Assembly: GCA_036841525.1 (NCBI GenBank) | Contig: DAITVZ010000076.1 | Span: forward strand, 1 to 20,692 | Reading direction: 5' to 3' | Length of the DNA stretch: 20,692 nt | From: JAAYEA01 sp012689325 | GTDB taxonomy: Bacteria; Chloroflexota; Anaerolineae; JAAYEA01 | Shown here: positions 1-8,066 of the stretch, one piece after another | Layout of the letters: every line of letters starts with the position of its first letter | Numbering within the stretch: the first letter of the stretch is position 1 | Position numbers and translations under genes: made by a program | Notes under the pieces: model-generated | Told to the model about the DNA's origin: nothing | The model's database searches: none | What the model saw: only the letters and a program-made list of their open reading frames with translations

Positions 1-53
1 ATCGCAGGCTTGTTCCCCGCCGATATCTGCGTGACCCGATAGTCGCTTCTCAT
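1..53 (-). CDS. 5' end of an unidentified gene, cut by the window edge
   Basis: An ATG on the minus strand (complement of 51-53) opens a frame that stays open for 17 codons to the window edge; the peptide begins MRSDYRVTQISAGNKPA. A good ribosome binding site (AAAGGAG, complement of about 61-67) sits 7 bases before it, which is the main reason to believe the start. It lies 43 bases downstream of the flavin reductase stop and on the same strand, so it is probably the third gene of the DUF362/flavin-reductase operon. Too little is visible to name a family. No signal peptide is apparent in the 17 residues. Confidence 0.6.
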   Translation of the reverse strand, partial: MRSDYRVTQISAGNKPA

Positions 54-96
54 GGGTTTTCTCCTTTGGTGGATGGCCGCGCGGGGCGTAGAGCCG

Positions 97-675
97 TCAC
101 GACCTGCGCGTGAACCAAGTATCGGCCAGCTTGCGCCCAAGCGACCAATACTCGGCGCCGCAATTGAAGGAATGCAAGAAGCAGATGGTATCCAGCCGAT
201 CCGTGCACAGCTTGCCGGTTTCGTCCAGGAGGTCGGTATCGACGTGGGCGGCCACCACCTCGCCCAAAAAGAGGTCGTGATCGCCCACCTCGTGGACTCC
301 GATCACCTTGCACTCGATGTTGATCGGACACTCGGCGATCAGCGGCGGCTTGACGACCTGGGCAGGGAGCGCGGTGAGGCCGGTGGCGGCGAACTTGTCC
401 ACGCGGCGGCCCGAGACGGAGCCGCACTGGTCCAGTTGCGTCAGGATGCGCGCAGTGGGCAGGTTAACCACGTATTCGCGAGTCTGGCTGATCAGCTCGT
501 GGGAATATCGCGCCTTTCCGACGGCGATTCCCACGATGACCGGGCGCCGAATGCTGATGTTGAACGTCTCGCCCAGTGTGATGATGTTGGGCTTGCCCCC
601 GGGCGAGATGGAGGTGATGAGCGCGGCAGGCGTGGGATAAATGGGCCGGTAGACATCAATGGCGACTTTGGCCAT
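97..675 (-). CDS. Flavin reductase-like (flavoredoxin-type) FMN-binding protein
   Basis: A 192-residue protein of the flavin-reductase-like split-barrel family, the usual size for it. These cytoplasmic proteins bind FMN and reduce it or pass electrons. Visible family features are the N-terminal strand segment ending in SIRRPVIVGIAV (41-52), followed by the YSHELI segment, the loop CGSVSGRRVDKF (84-95) and GDHDLFLGEVV (131-141). The Cys-containing loop near 165-172 resembles flavoredoxins rather than two-component monooxygenase reductases; this sub-assignment is inference. The start at 675 has GGGAGGG a few bases upstream and overlaps the last 20 bases of the DUF362 gene, so translation is likely coupled. 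The partner [4Fe-4S] protein suggests an electron-transfer pair, but the acceptor is unknown. Confidence 0.88.
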   Translation of the reverse strand: MAKVAIDVYRPIYPTPAALITSISPGGKPNIITLGETFNISIRRPVIVGIAVGKARYSHELISQTREYVVNLPTARILTQLDQCGSVSGRRVDKFAATGLTALPAQVVKPPLIAECPINIECKVIGVHEVGDHDLFLGEVVAAHVDTDLLDETGKLCTDRLDTICFLHSFNCGAEYWSLGRKLADTWFTRRS

Positions 676-1834
676 GGTTCCCTCCCGTGCTGCGCGTCAG
701 CAGCCTGCCCAGCCAATGTAGCTGCAGATCGATGGCGTGATAGGGGCACAGCTCATGGCAGCAATAGCACTGGATGCAAAGATTGGTCGCCATGCGGGCC
801 CGACCGTTCTCGATGGTGATGGCTTTCACCGGGCAGGCGCGCACGCAGGTGCGGCAAGCGGTGCAGTCTGCGTTGGCCACCGGGTAGGGCTTGGTGACCT
901 GCCCAGGCCAGACGCGCGAGATGGCTCCCAGGATGCTGGGACCGCGACGTGCCGTCGCTGCGGTGGGGAGCCGGAAGGGCGGGTCCAGGCGAGCTTGCTC
1001 CAGGGGAAGCCCGCGCAACTCGACGTCCTCCAGCCGCCCGGTGGTCAAGCCGCGCGCCGTTGCCACGGCCAGCGGCGGAACCTGTTGAGGGTCCATGCCT
1101 ACCAGCGCCGCCGCCACGACATCCAGGGCGAGATCGTCCGTGGACCCCAGGATGACTCCCACGCGGCGAACGTCGCCGGCGGAGGGCCCGTTGCCCTCCA
1201 TCCCGAGCACGCCGTCCATGATGGTGATCACTGGCTTGCAGACGAGCGCGAGGTCCACGAGCATGCGCGAGAATTCGTGCGCGGTTTGCAGCTTGGCGTG
1301 GTAGGCGGTCTTGCCCATCCCCGGGATGACGCCAAAGAGGTTCTTGACCGCGCCGCTCAGCAGAGTAAAGCTGTGCGTCTTGAGCTTGGGCAGGTTGATG
1401 ATAGCGTCGGCTTCGGCGGCAACGGCCAGCATCTCGACCCCTTTGAGGAGATCCCCATCGAGGTTGGACACGCTGGTGGTGCGCATATCATCGTTGCAGT
1501 CGATGCCCAGCTCGCGGGCAACCTCGTGCATGCCGCTCTGGCGATAGAGAACAGCAAGATAGGCCCGATTGTGCGGACCCCCGGGGCTATCGGCGATGAC
1601 CGGCGTGGCCCCCGCATCCAGAACCAACTGCGCGACCGCGCGCACCAGCTCGGGGTGAGTAGAGACGCCTTGCTCGGGCGCGGCGGGGCGAAGAAGGTTG
1701 GGCTTGAGCAGCACGCGCCAGCCGGGTCTGATCAGGCCGGCTAGGCCGCCGAGCCCGTCCACCGTCTCTTGCACGGCGGCCTGCAGCGAGTCCCTGTCGT
1801 AGTCAGCGCAGCGAGCGATATAGACCGCAGTCAT
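656..1834 (-). CDS. DUF362 domain protein with C-terminal 2x[4Fe-4S] ferredoxin domain
   Basis: A 392-residue protein. Residues 1-290 are the DUF362 domain, recognised by LLKPNLL (42-48), INLPKLKTHS (146-155) and GAVKNLFGVIPG (161-172). Residues 320-370 carry two typical CxxCxxCxxxCP cluster motifs (Cys324/327/330/334 and Cys353/356/359/363), so it should hold two [4Fe-4S] clusters. The biochemical role of DUF362 is not settled; members often sit in anaerobic redox operons. No signal peptide or membrane segment is seen, so it is probably cytoplasmic. The start at 1834 has AAGGAG at good spacing, and a promoter lies 37 bases upstream. Its 3' end overlaps the flavin reductase start. Family assignment is firm; function is open. 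Confidence 0.9.
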   Translation of the reverse strand: MTAVYIARCADYDRDSLQAAVQETVDGLGGLAGLIRPGWRVLLKPNLLRPAAPEQGVSTHPELVRAVAQLVLDAGATPVIADSPGGPHNRAYLAVLYRQSGMHEVARELGIDCNDDMRTTSVSNLDGDLLKGVEMLAVAAEADAIINLPKLKTHSFTLLSGAVKNLFGVIPGMGKTAYHAKLQTAHEFSRMLVDLALVCKPVITIMDGVLGMEGNGPSAGDVRRVGVILGSTDDLALDVVAAALVGMDPQQVPPLAVATARGLTTGRLEDVELRGLPLEQARLDPPFRLPTAATARRGPSILGAISRVWPGQVTKPYPVANADCTACRTCVRACPVKAITIENGRARMATNLCIQCYCCHELCPYHAIDLQLHWLGRLLTRSTGGNHGQSRH

Positions 1835-1870
1835 GCGCGCTCCTTGGGCCAGGATGAGATCGTGTCGGGC

Positions 1871-1899
1871 AGTATAGCACGGAGGCTGGCAGCGGTCAA
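1871..1899 (-). promoter_or_regulatory. Sigma-70-type promoter for the DUF362 operon
   Basis: On the minus strand, TTGACC (complement of 1894-1899) and TATACT (complement of 1871-1876) are separated by exactly 17 bases. Both boxes match the consensus at five of six positions. Predicted transcription would begin near 1865, about 30 bases before the ATG at 1834. Confidence 0.7.
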
Positions 1900-1901
1900 A
1901 G

Positions 1902-1936
1902 CGGAATGGCCGCCGCGGCCGAGGCGGCCTCTTCCG
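1902..1936 (-). terminator. Hairpin at the end of the six-gene minus-strand operon
   Basis: An inverted repeat with arms CGGAA-GGCCGCC (1902-1914, one bulged base) and GGCGGCC-TTCCG (1923-1936, two bulged bases) around an 8-base loop. It lies 20 bases past the PDZ-gene stop, where a terminator is expected, and directly abuts the -35 box of the next promoter. There is no clear U-tract after it on the minus strand, so it may act as an imperfect terminator or only as a 3' end stabiliser. Confidence 0.5.
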
Positions 1937-1956
1937 TTCCTATGTGGCAGGTGGCG

Positions 1957-2529
1957 TCAGTCGTATGGCATGAGCCAGGGCGCGTCGGTGACCGTCACGC
2001 CGAGATAGGCGATGGTTGCGCCTTCCTCGGTGCGCTTTTCGGTCAACGTGGCGCGCAGCGTCAACTCCTCGCGATTGCCATGCCCAGCGCCCCGCCAGAT
2101 CGTGAGTCGGACCTCCACGCCGGGCCGGAAGCTCTGGATCGCCGCCGCGAGGTCGCGCTCCTCAGAAAGCGGCTCGCCCTCCACGGCGGTGATGATATCG
2201 CCGCGCTGTAGACCGGCCTCGTCGGCTGGGCTATCGGCGACCACCGACATCACCAGCGCGCCATACTCCAGGTCCCGCACGAAGGGCGTCGGCACCGATG
2301 GCTGGGGCGCTTGGGGCGTGCGTGGCCGCCGCGGGGTCTCGGGCGTGATGCCGAGCTCGGGAGTGGGGATTGCCTGTCGCCAGGAGCTGATGCGCCGCTC
2401 CTGGCCGAGCCGGCCCAACAGGAATCCGCCGAGGCCGCCAAAGAGCAGCCCGCAACCCAGGCTCACCAGAGCGACCGCAATCAGCACAACCCACACCCAC
2501 GAAGGGCTTGGGGGACGTTGTCTCTCCAT
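1957..2529 (-). CDS. Membrane-anchored PDZ-domain protein
   Basis: A 190-residue protein with one N-terminal membrane segment (about 11-40, glycine-rich second half), a Pro/Arg-rich linker (54-85) and one PDZ domain (about 88-165). The PDZ signature is DSPADEAGLQRGDIITAVEG (99-118). There is no trypsin-like protease domain before it, unlike DegP/HtrA proteins, which run to 350 or more residues. The expected topology is cytoplasmic N-terminus with the PDZ outside. I chose the ATG at 2529 because GGAGG ends six bases before it; the in-frame GTG at 2535 would abut the ribosome site. It is the last gene of the run and is 105 bases from the S4 gene, so it may have some independent expression. Likely an adaptor or peptide-binding envelope protein; the partner is unknown. 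Confidence 0.85.
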   Translation of the reverse strand: MERQRPPSPSWVWVVLIAVALVSLGCGLLFGGLGGFLLGRLGQERRISSWRQAIPTPELGITPETPRRPRTPQAPQPSVPTPFVRDLEYGALVMSVVADSPADEAGLQRGDIITAVEGEPLSEERDLAAAIQSFRPGVEVRLTIWRGAGHGNREELTLRATLTEKRTEEGATIAYLGVTVTDAPWLMPYD

Positions 2530-2634
2530 GAGCACCCTCCCTCGTTTCGTCCTATGTCTACTGCTGATATGTTACTCTACATCGCGAACTCGCGCAAGCG
2601 AGCTGGGGCGGGGCGCTGACGCCGGGAATGACGT

Positions 2635-2835
2635 TCATAGGTTCACGGTATAGGTCCGCCCGCCCACCAGCACCACGTCGCCGTTGGCCAGCTTGTGCGA
2701 GCGCCGGGTTTCCGTCTGGCCGTTGACCTTGACTTCGCCTGTTTGGATGACGAACTTGGCTTCGCCGCCCGTGCCCGCGGCGCCCACGAATTTCAGGAAC
2801 TGGTCGAGCCGAATCTGCGGTGCGTTCTCGGTCAT
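2635..2835 (-). CDS. Small S4-domain RNA-binding protein (YaaA/YbcJ-like)
   Basis: A 66-residue protein that is essentially one S4 RNA-binding fold. Visible landmarks are IRLDQFLKFVGAAGTGGEAK (8-27), the VKVNGQTETRRSHKL segment (36-50) and NGDVVLVGG (51-59). Length and layout match the small stand-alone S4 proteins of the YbcJ/RlbA type, thought to bind structured RNA, possibly ribosomal RNA. It starts at 2835 in an ATGA overlap with the helicase stop, so the two are translationally coupled. In other bacteria a similar small S4 gene sits beside recF; here it follows a ligase and a helicase instead. Family call is firm; its RNA target is not known. Confidence 0.87.
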   Translation of the reverse strand: MTENAPQIRLDQFLKFVGAAGTGGEAKFVIQTGEVKVNGQTETRRSHKLANGDVVLVGGRTYTVNL

Positions 2836-5369
2836 TCATTCCTCTCCTCTCGGCCCATGAGCCGACGCAACAGAACCAGGGTAGCCTGCTTGCCGCCCGC
2901 GCCCTCGGCGGTGGCCGGTCCGACGCAAGAGGGGCAGCCATCCGCGCAAGGGCACGAGGAGACGAGCTCCTCCGCGCGGGCCAGCAGCTCGCCATACAAC
3001 TCGTAGAGCGCCTCGCTAAAGCCCACGCCAGCGGGAACCTGATCGTAGAGATAGATGGCGGGGCGACCGTTGAGCGGCGAGCGCAGCTCGGAAAAGACGC
3101 CGAGGTTGTGCGGCTCGCACATCAGGTAGAGCGGCGCGAGGTGGTGGAGCAGGTGGGCCAGGCCGCGAAGCCCGTTGGCGAGCGCGTCCCGCGAGAACCG
3201 GTCGCCAGCCACCTTGCTGTGGCAGGTCCGGCAGAGCGTGACCAGGTTATCGATCTGGTTGGCGGCCAGATAGTGGTCGTTTTCCCCGGGGACGTAGCCG
3301 AACTCGCGAAAGGCGCGGATATGGTGCACGTCATGCTCTCGGCCCAGGGAGAGCTCGGTCGCGCCGCAGACCTGGCAGGCATAGTGGTCCCGTTGGCGAG
3401 CGCGGCGCCGCTGTTCCGGCCAGTTCGGCCCGCGGTCGGGGCTCTCCACCTCGCGCGCAACCTCTTCGTCGAGCTCGAACCAGAACGCGGTGGTGTGCAT
3501 CTCTTGCTCGGGCAGGTGGATATCGCCGTAGCCGAGCACCTCGCTGGTGTAGAAGCGCACTTTGCGATACGTTGTCGCCAGGGTGGTAACGGATACCTCG
3601 CCGTGGGCAATGCGACCGTGAGGCTGCGGCTGCTCGGCCAGGACGTCGAGCACCTGGACGTCCACGGTGCAGTTCGCCTGGGTGTAGTACTCGGCGTCGG
3701 AGGGGCGGACCCAGGCCGTACGGCCCTCCCAGTCCAGCTTGTCCACGATGTAAGAAGCGCCCTCGTGCAGGTAGATCGCGCCCTCATGGATGAGCATCGG
3801 CGCCGTGGCCAGGTCCATCATGCCGATGACCCGATTGCCCGAGTCGGCATCCATGATGACAAAGCCGTCGGCCTCCGCCGTGCGCAGGCTGATGCCCTGG
3901 GCCGGGTAGGCGGCGCTCATCCAGTGCCAGGTCTGTCCCACCTGGTGCAGCTCTCCCTGCCCCGAGAGGTAATCCAGAATCTGCTGCGTCTGTTCCGCCG
4001 AGAGACTACCATAGGCCTCGTTGGCCTGGAAGGGGAGCTCGAAAGCGGCGCAGCGCAGGTGGTTGACCAGGATGATGAGGTTATTGGGGTTGATCAGCAC
4101 GCGCTCGGGCGAGCGCCCGAAGAAATAGTCGGGATGCGTCACGAGGTACTGGTCGAGCGGCGATGCGCTGGCGACGAGAATGGCCGTGGAGAGGTCCTGC
4201 CGCCGTCCGGCGCGACCTGCCTGTTGCCAGGTGCTGGCGATGGTCCCCGGATAGCCGGTCATGATGCAAGCGTCGAGCCGTCCGATGTCGATGCCCAGCT
4301 CGAGGGCGTTGGTTGCCACCACGGCGCGGACCTGGCCCTCCCGCAAGCCGCGCTCGATCTCGCGGCGCTGGCCGGCGAGGTACCCGCCACGATATCCGCG
4401 GACGAGCGCTTCGTCCTGGTGGCTGGCGCGCAAGTCATCCTGGAGATAGCGGACCAGAATCTCGGCGGCCAGGCGGCTGCGGGCAAAGACGATGGTCTGC
4501 ACCCCTTGGCGAACGAACTCGCTGGCCAGGTGCCGAGCGTCGGTGATGGCGCTGCGGCGGATCCCTAGCTCGGGGCTAATCAGCGGCGGGCTGTAAAAGA
4601 TCATCTGCTTGGCGCCCGAAGGGGCGCCGTTCTCGTCCACCACGGCGACGGGGGCCTCCAGGAGGCGCTCGGCCAGCGCGCCGGCGTTGGCCACGGTGGC
4701 GGAGCAGAGGACGAAGCGAGGCGCCGAACCGTAGAAGCGGCAAATTCGCCTGAGCCGGCGCAGTACGTTGGCCAGGTGGCTGCCAAAGATGCCGCGGTAG
4801 GCATGGACCTCGTCCACCACGACGTGACGCAGGTTCTGGAAAAAGCTCGCCCAGCGGGTGTGGTGCGGCAGTATGCCGGTGTGCAGCATGTCGGGGTTCG
4901 AGATGATGATGTGGCTATCGCGGCGGATGGCCTGGCGCTGGGCGCTGGGGGTGTCGCCGTCGTAGGTCTGCACCTTGACCTTGGCTTCCATGGCCCGGAT
5001 TAGCTCGTCCAGCTCGTGCAACTGGTCCTGTGCCAGCGCCTTGGTGGGAAAGAGATAAAGGGCGCGGGCCGAGGGATCGTCCAGGATGCCGTTCAGCACT
5101 GGCACGTTGTAGCAGAGGGTCTTGCCGGAGGCGGTGGGGGTGACGACGACGACGTGCTGGCCGGCCAGGGAGAGGCCGATGGCCGCGGCCTGGTGGGTGT
5201 AGAGCCGCTCGATCCCCTGTCGCGCTAGCCCGCAACGGACCTCCGGCGCGATGCCCGCAGGCAAGTCAGCATACGCCGCAGGACGCGGCGGGATCTGCCG
5301 CCAGGTCGCGATGCAGCGGGCATAGTCGGGGGTGGAGCGCAGTGCGCGGAGCGCTTCGATCAGGCCCAT
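2832..5369 (-). CDS. MrfA-like DEAD/DEAH-box DNA helicase with DUF1998 region and an inserted HNH module
   Basis: An 845-residue superfamily 2 helicase. Walker A is TPTASGKT (77-84), the Walker B box reads DEVH (186-189), motif III is SAT (223-225), and motif VI is QAGRAGR (383-389) in the second RecA domain. The C-terminal part matches the MrfA/Hrq1 (YprA) family: LPEQEMHTTAFWFEL (619-633), LAPLYLMCEPHNLGV (744-758) and the zinc-site cysteines 806/808/812/815. MrfA-type proteins are 3'-5' DNA helicases tied to mitomycin-type damage repair. Oddly, residues about 645-725 form an HNH-like zinc module (Cys665/668, His682/683, Asn708, Cys713/716, His717) inside this region. It starts 10 bases after the ligA stop and overlaps the S4 gene by 4 bases. 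Helicase class is certain; nuclease activity is inference. Confidence 0.93.
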   Translation of the reverse strand: MGLIEALRALRSTPDYARCIATWRQIPPRPAAYADLPAGIAPEVRCGLARQGIERLYTHQAAAIGLSLAGQHVVVVTPTASGKTLCYNVPVLNGILDDPSARALYLFPTKALAQDQLHELDELIRAMEAKVKVQTYDGDTPSAQRQAIRRDSHIIISNPDMLHTGILPHHTRWASFFQNLRHVVVDEVHAYRGIFGSHLANVLRRLRRICRFYGSAPRFVLCSATVANAGALAERLLEAPVAVVDENGAPSGAKQMIFYSPPLISPELGIRRSAITDARHLASEFVRQGVQTIVFARSRLAAEILVRYLQDDLRASHQDEALVRGYRGGYLAGQRREIERGLREGQVRAVVATNALELGIDIGRLDACIMTGYPGTIASTWQQAGRAGRRQDLSTAILVASASPLDQYLVTHPDYFFGRSPERVLINPNNLIILVNHLRCAAFELPFQANEAYGSLSAEQTQQILDYLSGQGELHQVGQTWHWMSAAYPAQGISLRTAEADGFVIMDADSGNRVIGMMDLATAPMLIHEGAIYLHEGASYIVDKLDWEGRTAWVRPSDAEYYTQANCTVDVQVLDVLAEQPQPHGRIAHGEVSVTTLATTYRKVRFYTSEVLGYGDIHLPEQEMHTTAFWFELDEEVAREVESPDRGPNWPEQRRRARQRDHYACQVCGATELSLGREHDVHHIRAFREFGYVPGENDHYLAANQIDNLVTLCRTCHSKVAGDRFSRDALANGLRGLAHLLHHLAPLYLMCEPHNLGVFSELRSPLNGRPAIYLYDQVPAGVGFSEALYELYGELLARAEELVSSCPCADGCPSCVGPATAEGAGGKQATLVLLRRLMGREERNE

Positions 5370-5379
5370 GCTCGCCCTT

Positions 5380-7440
5380 CTACAGCAGAGTGGGCTGCGC
5401 CGGCGCCGGAGCGCCAGCGCCCGGCTCTTCGCCGATGAGGTGGTGCAGATCGTCCTCGCTCAGGATGGGCACGCCCAGTTTGAGGGCCTTCTCCTGCTTG
5501 GAGCCCGGGCTGGCGCCCATGAGCAAATAGTCGGTCTTGGCCGAGACGGAGCCGGTGACCTTGCCTCCGAATTGCTCGATGAGCGCCTTGGCCTGGTCGC
5601 GGCTGAGCGAGGGGAGCGTCCCTGTGATGACAAAGGTCTTGCCGGTCAGGGGCAGTGCGGCGCCGGTGGGCTGGACCACTTCTTCCTCGGTGCGCACGCC
5701 GGCGTGCTTCAACTTGGCGATGATCTCGCGGTGGCGGGGGCGGCCGAAAAAGTCCGCGATGCTCGCGGCGATGGTGGGGCCGATCCCCTCCAGTTGCTGC
5801 AGCTCCTCCTGGGTGGCGGCCATCAGGCGATCCAGGGAGCGGTACTCTTTGGACACAAGCTGCGCCACGGTTCCGCCGACGTTGCCGATGCCCAGCGCGG
5901 CGATCAGCCGCCAGAGGGGCCGATCCTTGGAGGCGGCAATGGAGGCGAGCAGGTTATCGGTGCGCGTGACATCGAACCCCTCAGTGTTGAGGATGGCGTC
6001 GCGCTGGAGGTAGTAAAAGTCGGCCACGTCGTGCAGCAGGCCGCGCTCCACGAAAATCTCGGCCAGCCGTGAGCCAAAGCCCTCGATGTCCATGGCGCCG
6101 CGGGAGGCAAAGTACTCGACCTGGCGGACCAGCCGCGCCGGACAGGCCGCGTTGACGCAGTGGGCGGCCACCTCGCCCTCCGGCTTGACCACGCTCTCGC
6201 CGCAAATCGGGCAATGGGTGGGCAGCACCACATCGCGCTCGGCCCCGGTCCGCATGGACTCGACCGGCTTGACCACCTGCGGGATCACATCGCCGGCGCG
6301 CTTGACCACCACCATGTCCCCGATCTTGATGCCCTTGCGAGCGATATCCTCATAGTTGTGCAGGCTGGCCTGCCGCACGGTGACCCCGCCGATGTCGACA
6401 GGCTCCAGGATGGCATACGGCGTGATGACGCCGGTGCGCCCGACATTGGCGCCCACGTCCAGCAGCCGCGTCGTCTCTTCCCGGGCGGGGAACTTGAAGG
6501 CCACCGCCCAGCGCGGCGCGTTGCCGACGATGCCCAGGCGCTTCTGCACAGCAAAGTCATCGATCTTGATCACCACGCCGTCGGCCTCATAGTTGAGCGA
6601 GTCCCGCCTGGACATCCACTCCAGGCAGTAGGCGATCACTTGCTCGAAATCCTCGAAACGGGCAATGTCTCGGTTGACGGGAAAGCCCATACGTCTCAGA
6701 TAGTCCAGCGCCCCCCACTGGCTGCCGATCTGGGCGCCCGCGACATAGCCGATGGCGTAGGCAAAGAGGCTCAAGGGGCGGGCCGCGGTGATGTTGGCAT
6801 CGAGTTGGCGCAGCGAGCCGGCTGCCGCGTTGCGCGGATTGGCAAAGGTCTTGGCACCTTCGGCCTCCAGCCGGCGATTGAGCGCCTTGAACTGGTCGCG
6901 GGGGATATAGACCTCGCCGCGCACCTCGATGCGGGAGGGCGGCGTCTCGGAACCAGAGACGGGGATGCGCAGCGGCACGGTAGAGACGGTGCGCAGGTTG
7001 AGCGTCACATCCTCGCCGATGTGGCCGTCGCCGCGGGTCGCGCCGCGCAGCAGGCGCCCGTTCTCGTAAGTGAGGGCCACCGCCAGCCCATCGATCTTGG
7101 GCTCCACCACAAAGGCCAACGGCATGCCCTCGGGCAGCAGGCGCTGGGCGCGGGTGAGCCAATCGCGCAGCTCGTCGGCCGAAAAGGCGTTGCCCAGACT
7201 GGTCATGGGGTAGGGATGCTCGACCTTGCCCAGCTCCTCTTGGGGCGGGGCGCCCACCCGCTGGGTCGGCGAGTCGGACGCGATCAACTCGGGGTGCAGC
7301 GCCTCCAGTTCAAGCAGCTCCCGAAACAAGAGGTCGTATTGGTGGTCGCTGATCTCAGGGTCGTTCAGCACGTGATACCGGTGGTTGTGGTACCGAATCT
7401 GCGCGGAGAGCTCGCGGATTCGCTCCTCAACGGATGGCAT
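5380..7440 (-). CDS. ligA: NAD-dependent DNA ligase LigA
   Basis: A 686-residue protein with the full bacterial LigA architecture. It seals nicks in DNA during replication and repair using NAD+. Domain Ia (RYHNHRYH to HQYDLLFREL, about 16-42) is present. The adenylated lysine is Lys115 in EPKIDGLA (113-120), followed by the nucleotidyltransferase domain, an OB fold (about 315-400), a zinc finger with Cys410/413/428/433, helix-hairpin-helix repeats (about 450-570) and a C-terminal BRCT domain (about 595-670). The tail is Ala/Pro-rich. I chose the ATG at 7440 because GGAGG lies five bases upstream; the upstream GTG at 7446 overlaps that site. It sits 20 bases after the SH3b gene and 10 before the helicase. 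All key residues seem intact. Confidence 0.98.
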   Translation of the reverse strand: MPSVEERIRELSAQIRYHNHRYHVLNDPEISDHQYDLLFRELLELEALHPELIASDSPTQRVGAPPQEELGKVEHPYPMTSLGNAFSADELRDWLTRAQRLLPEGMPLAFVVEPKIDGLAVALTYENGRLLRGATRGDGHIGEDVTLNLRTVSTVPLRIPVSGSETPPSRIEVRGEVYIPRDQFKALNRRLEAEGAKTFANPRNAAAGSLRQLDANITAARPLSLFAYAIGYVAGAQIGSQWGALDYLRRMGFPVNRDIARFEDFEQVIAYCLEWMSRRDSLNYEADGVVIKIDDFAVQKRLGIVGNAPRWAVAFKFPAREETTRLLDVGANVGRTGVITPYAILEPVDIGGVTVRQASLHNYEDIARKGIKIGDMVVVKRAGDVIPQVVKPVESMRTGAERDVVLPTHCPICGESVVKPEGEVAAHCVNAACPARLVRQVEYFASRGAMDIEGFGSRLAEIFVERGLLHDVADFYYLQRDAILNTEGFDVTRTDNLLASIAASKDRPLWRLIAALGIGNVGGTVAQLVSKEYRSLDRLMAATQEELQQLEGIGPTIAASIADFFGRPRHREIIAKLKHAGVRTEEEVVQPTGAALPLTGKTFVITGTLPSLSRDQAKALIEQFGGKVTGSVSAKTDYLLMGASPGSKQEKALKLGVPILSEDDLHHLIGEEPGAGAPAPAQPTLL

Positions 7441-7460
7441 GCGCACCTCCGGCTAGACGC

Positions 7461-8066
7461 CTAGGGTAGCGGGATAAGCCAGTTCTCGGCGCCCCAGCCG
7501 ACCGCCCCGACCTCGTCCTTCAGGCGCCACCAGGTATAGTTGTCGGCTTTCTCCGGGCCGCTGAGGACCTCCAGAACGGCGCCATCCGTGACGATCTTGA
7601 AGGTTATCGAGTCCAGGCCCGGGCTGGCGCGGAGGCGAAGGTTCGCTCCGCTGGTATCGCCAACCTTCACGCGCCCACCGACGGCGATGGAGAGGGCCAA
7701 GGTGGGCGATGGGGTGGGCGTCGCGGTGTCCATGGTGGTCGGCGTGGCGGAGGGCACGGCGGTGCTGGTGGGCGCTGCCGTAGCGGTGTTCGTCCCAGTG
7801 GGAAGAGCGGCCTTGGTCGGCGGCACCATCGTCGCCGTGGGGGCCTGCGCGAGCACAGTGGGTGAAGCTGTCGGCGTAACCGCAGCCTGCGGTTCCGAAC
7901 CGGGCCGCCAGATCAGCCAACCCAAGAGCAGCCCAGCCAACACGCAGCCTGCGCCGATGAGCGGCCAGGCCCAGTTGGGCAGGACCAAGCGCTCTCGGCG
8001 CCGTCGCGCCGGCCGGGGCGTGGCCTCGTCCAAGAGCTCGTTCAGGTTGTCGCCGCCAGTGGTCAT
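7461..8066 (-). CDS. Membrane-anchored SH3b (bacterial SH3) domain protein
   Basis: A 201-residue protein: an Arg-rich cytoplasmic N-terminus (RPARRRRER, 18-26), one membrane helix (about 32-53), a Thr/Pro/Ala-rich spacer (about 60-124) and a C-terminal bacterial SH3 domain (about 128-201). The SH3b is recognisable by ANLRLRASPG (141-150), WWRLKD (179-184) and VGWGAENWL (189-197). Positive charge before the helix predicts the SH3b lies outside the membrane. SH3b domains often bind cell-wall or surface ligands, but many are of unknown role. The Thr/Pro linker is typical of envelope proteins of Chloroflexota. It starts in an ATGA overlap with the stop of the AHSA1/PDZ/DinB gene (8063-8066), so it is translationally coupled to it. 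Confidence 0.88.
   Translation of the reverse strand: MTTGGDNLNELLDEATPRPARRRRERLVLPNWAWPLIGAGCVLAGLLLGWLIWRPGSEPQAAVTPTASPTVLAQAPTATMVPPTKAALPTGTNTATAAPTSTAVPSATPTTMDTATPTPSPTLALSIAVGGRVKVGDTSGANLRLRASPGLDSITFKIVTDGAVLEVLSGPEKADNYTWWRLKDEVGAVGWGAENWLIPLP

Noticed and set aside
737..1744. A 335-residue open frame on the plus strand
   Set aside because: It is antisense to the DUF362 gene, which has eight ordered cluster cysteines and family motifs.
1957..2529. PDZ protein as a DegP/HtrA protease
   Set aside because: There is no trypsin-like domain with a His-Asp-Ser triad; the protein is only an anchor, a linker and one PDZ.
2582..2613. CTCGC/GCGAG small inverted repeat between the S4 and PDZ genes as a terminator
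   Set aside because: A five-base-pair stem with no T-tract; the 105-base gap is not clear evidence of a transcript end.
2820..4568. A 582-residue open frame on the plus strand
   Set aside because: It lies wholly antisense to the helicase and S4 genes, which have clear family motifs. Long empty frames opposite a GC-rich gene are expected; its translation shows no recognised domain.
6160..7464. A 434-residue open frame on the plus strand
   Set aside because: It is antisense to ligA, whose catalytic lysine, zinc finger and BRCT are clear. The translation has no motif and reads like a GC-bias artefact.
7740..7890. Repetitive-looking Thr/Pro/Ala codons as a tandem DNA repeat
   Set aside because: The codons vary and show no fixed repeat unit; this is a low-complexity linker in the SH3b protein.
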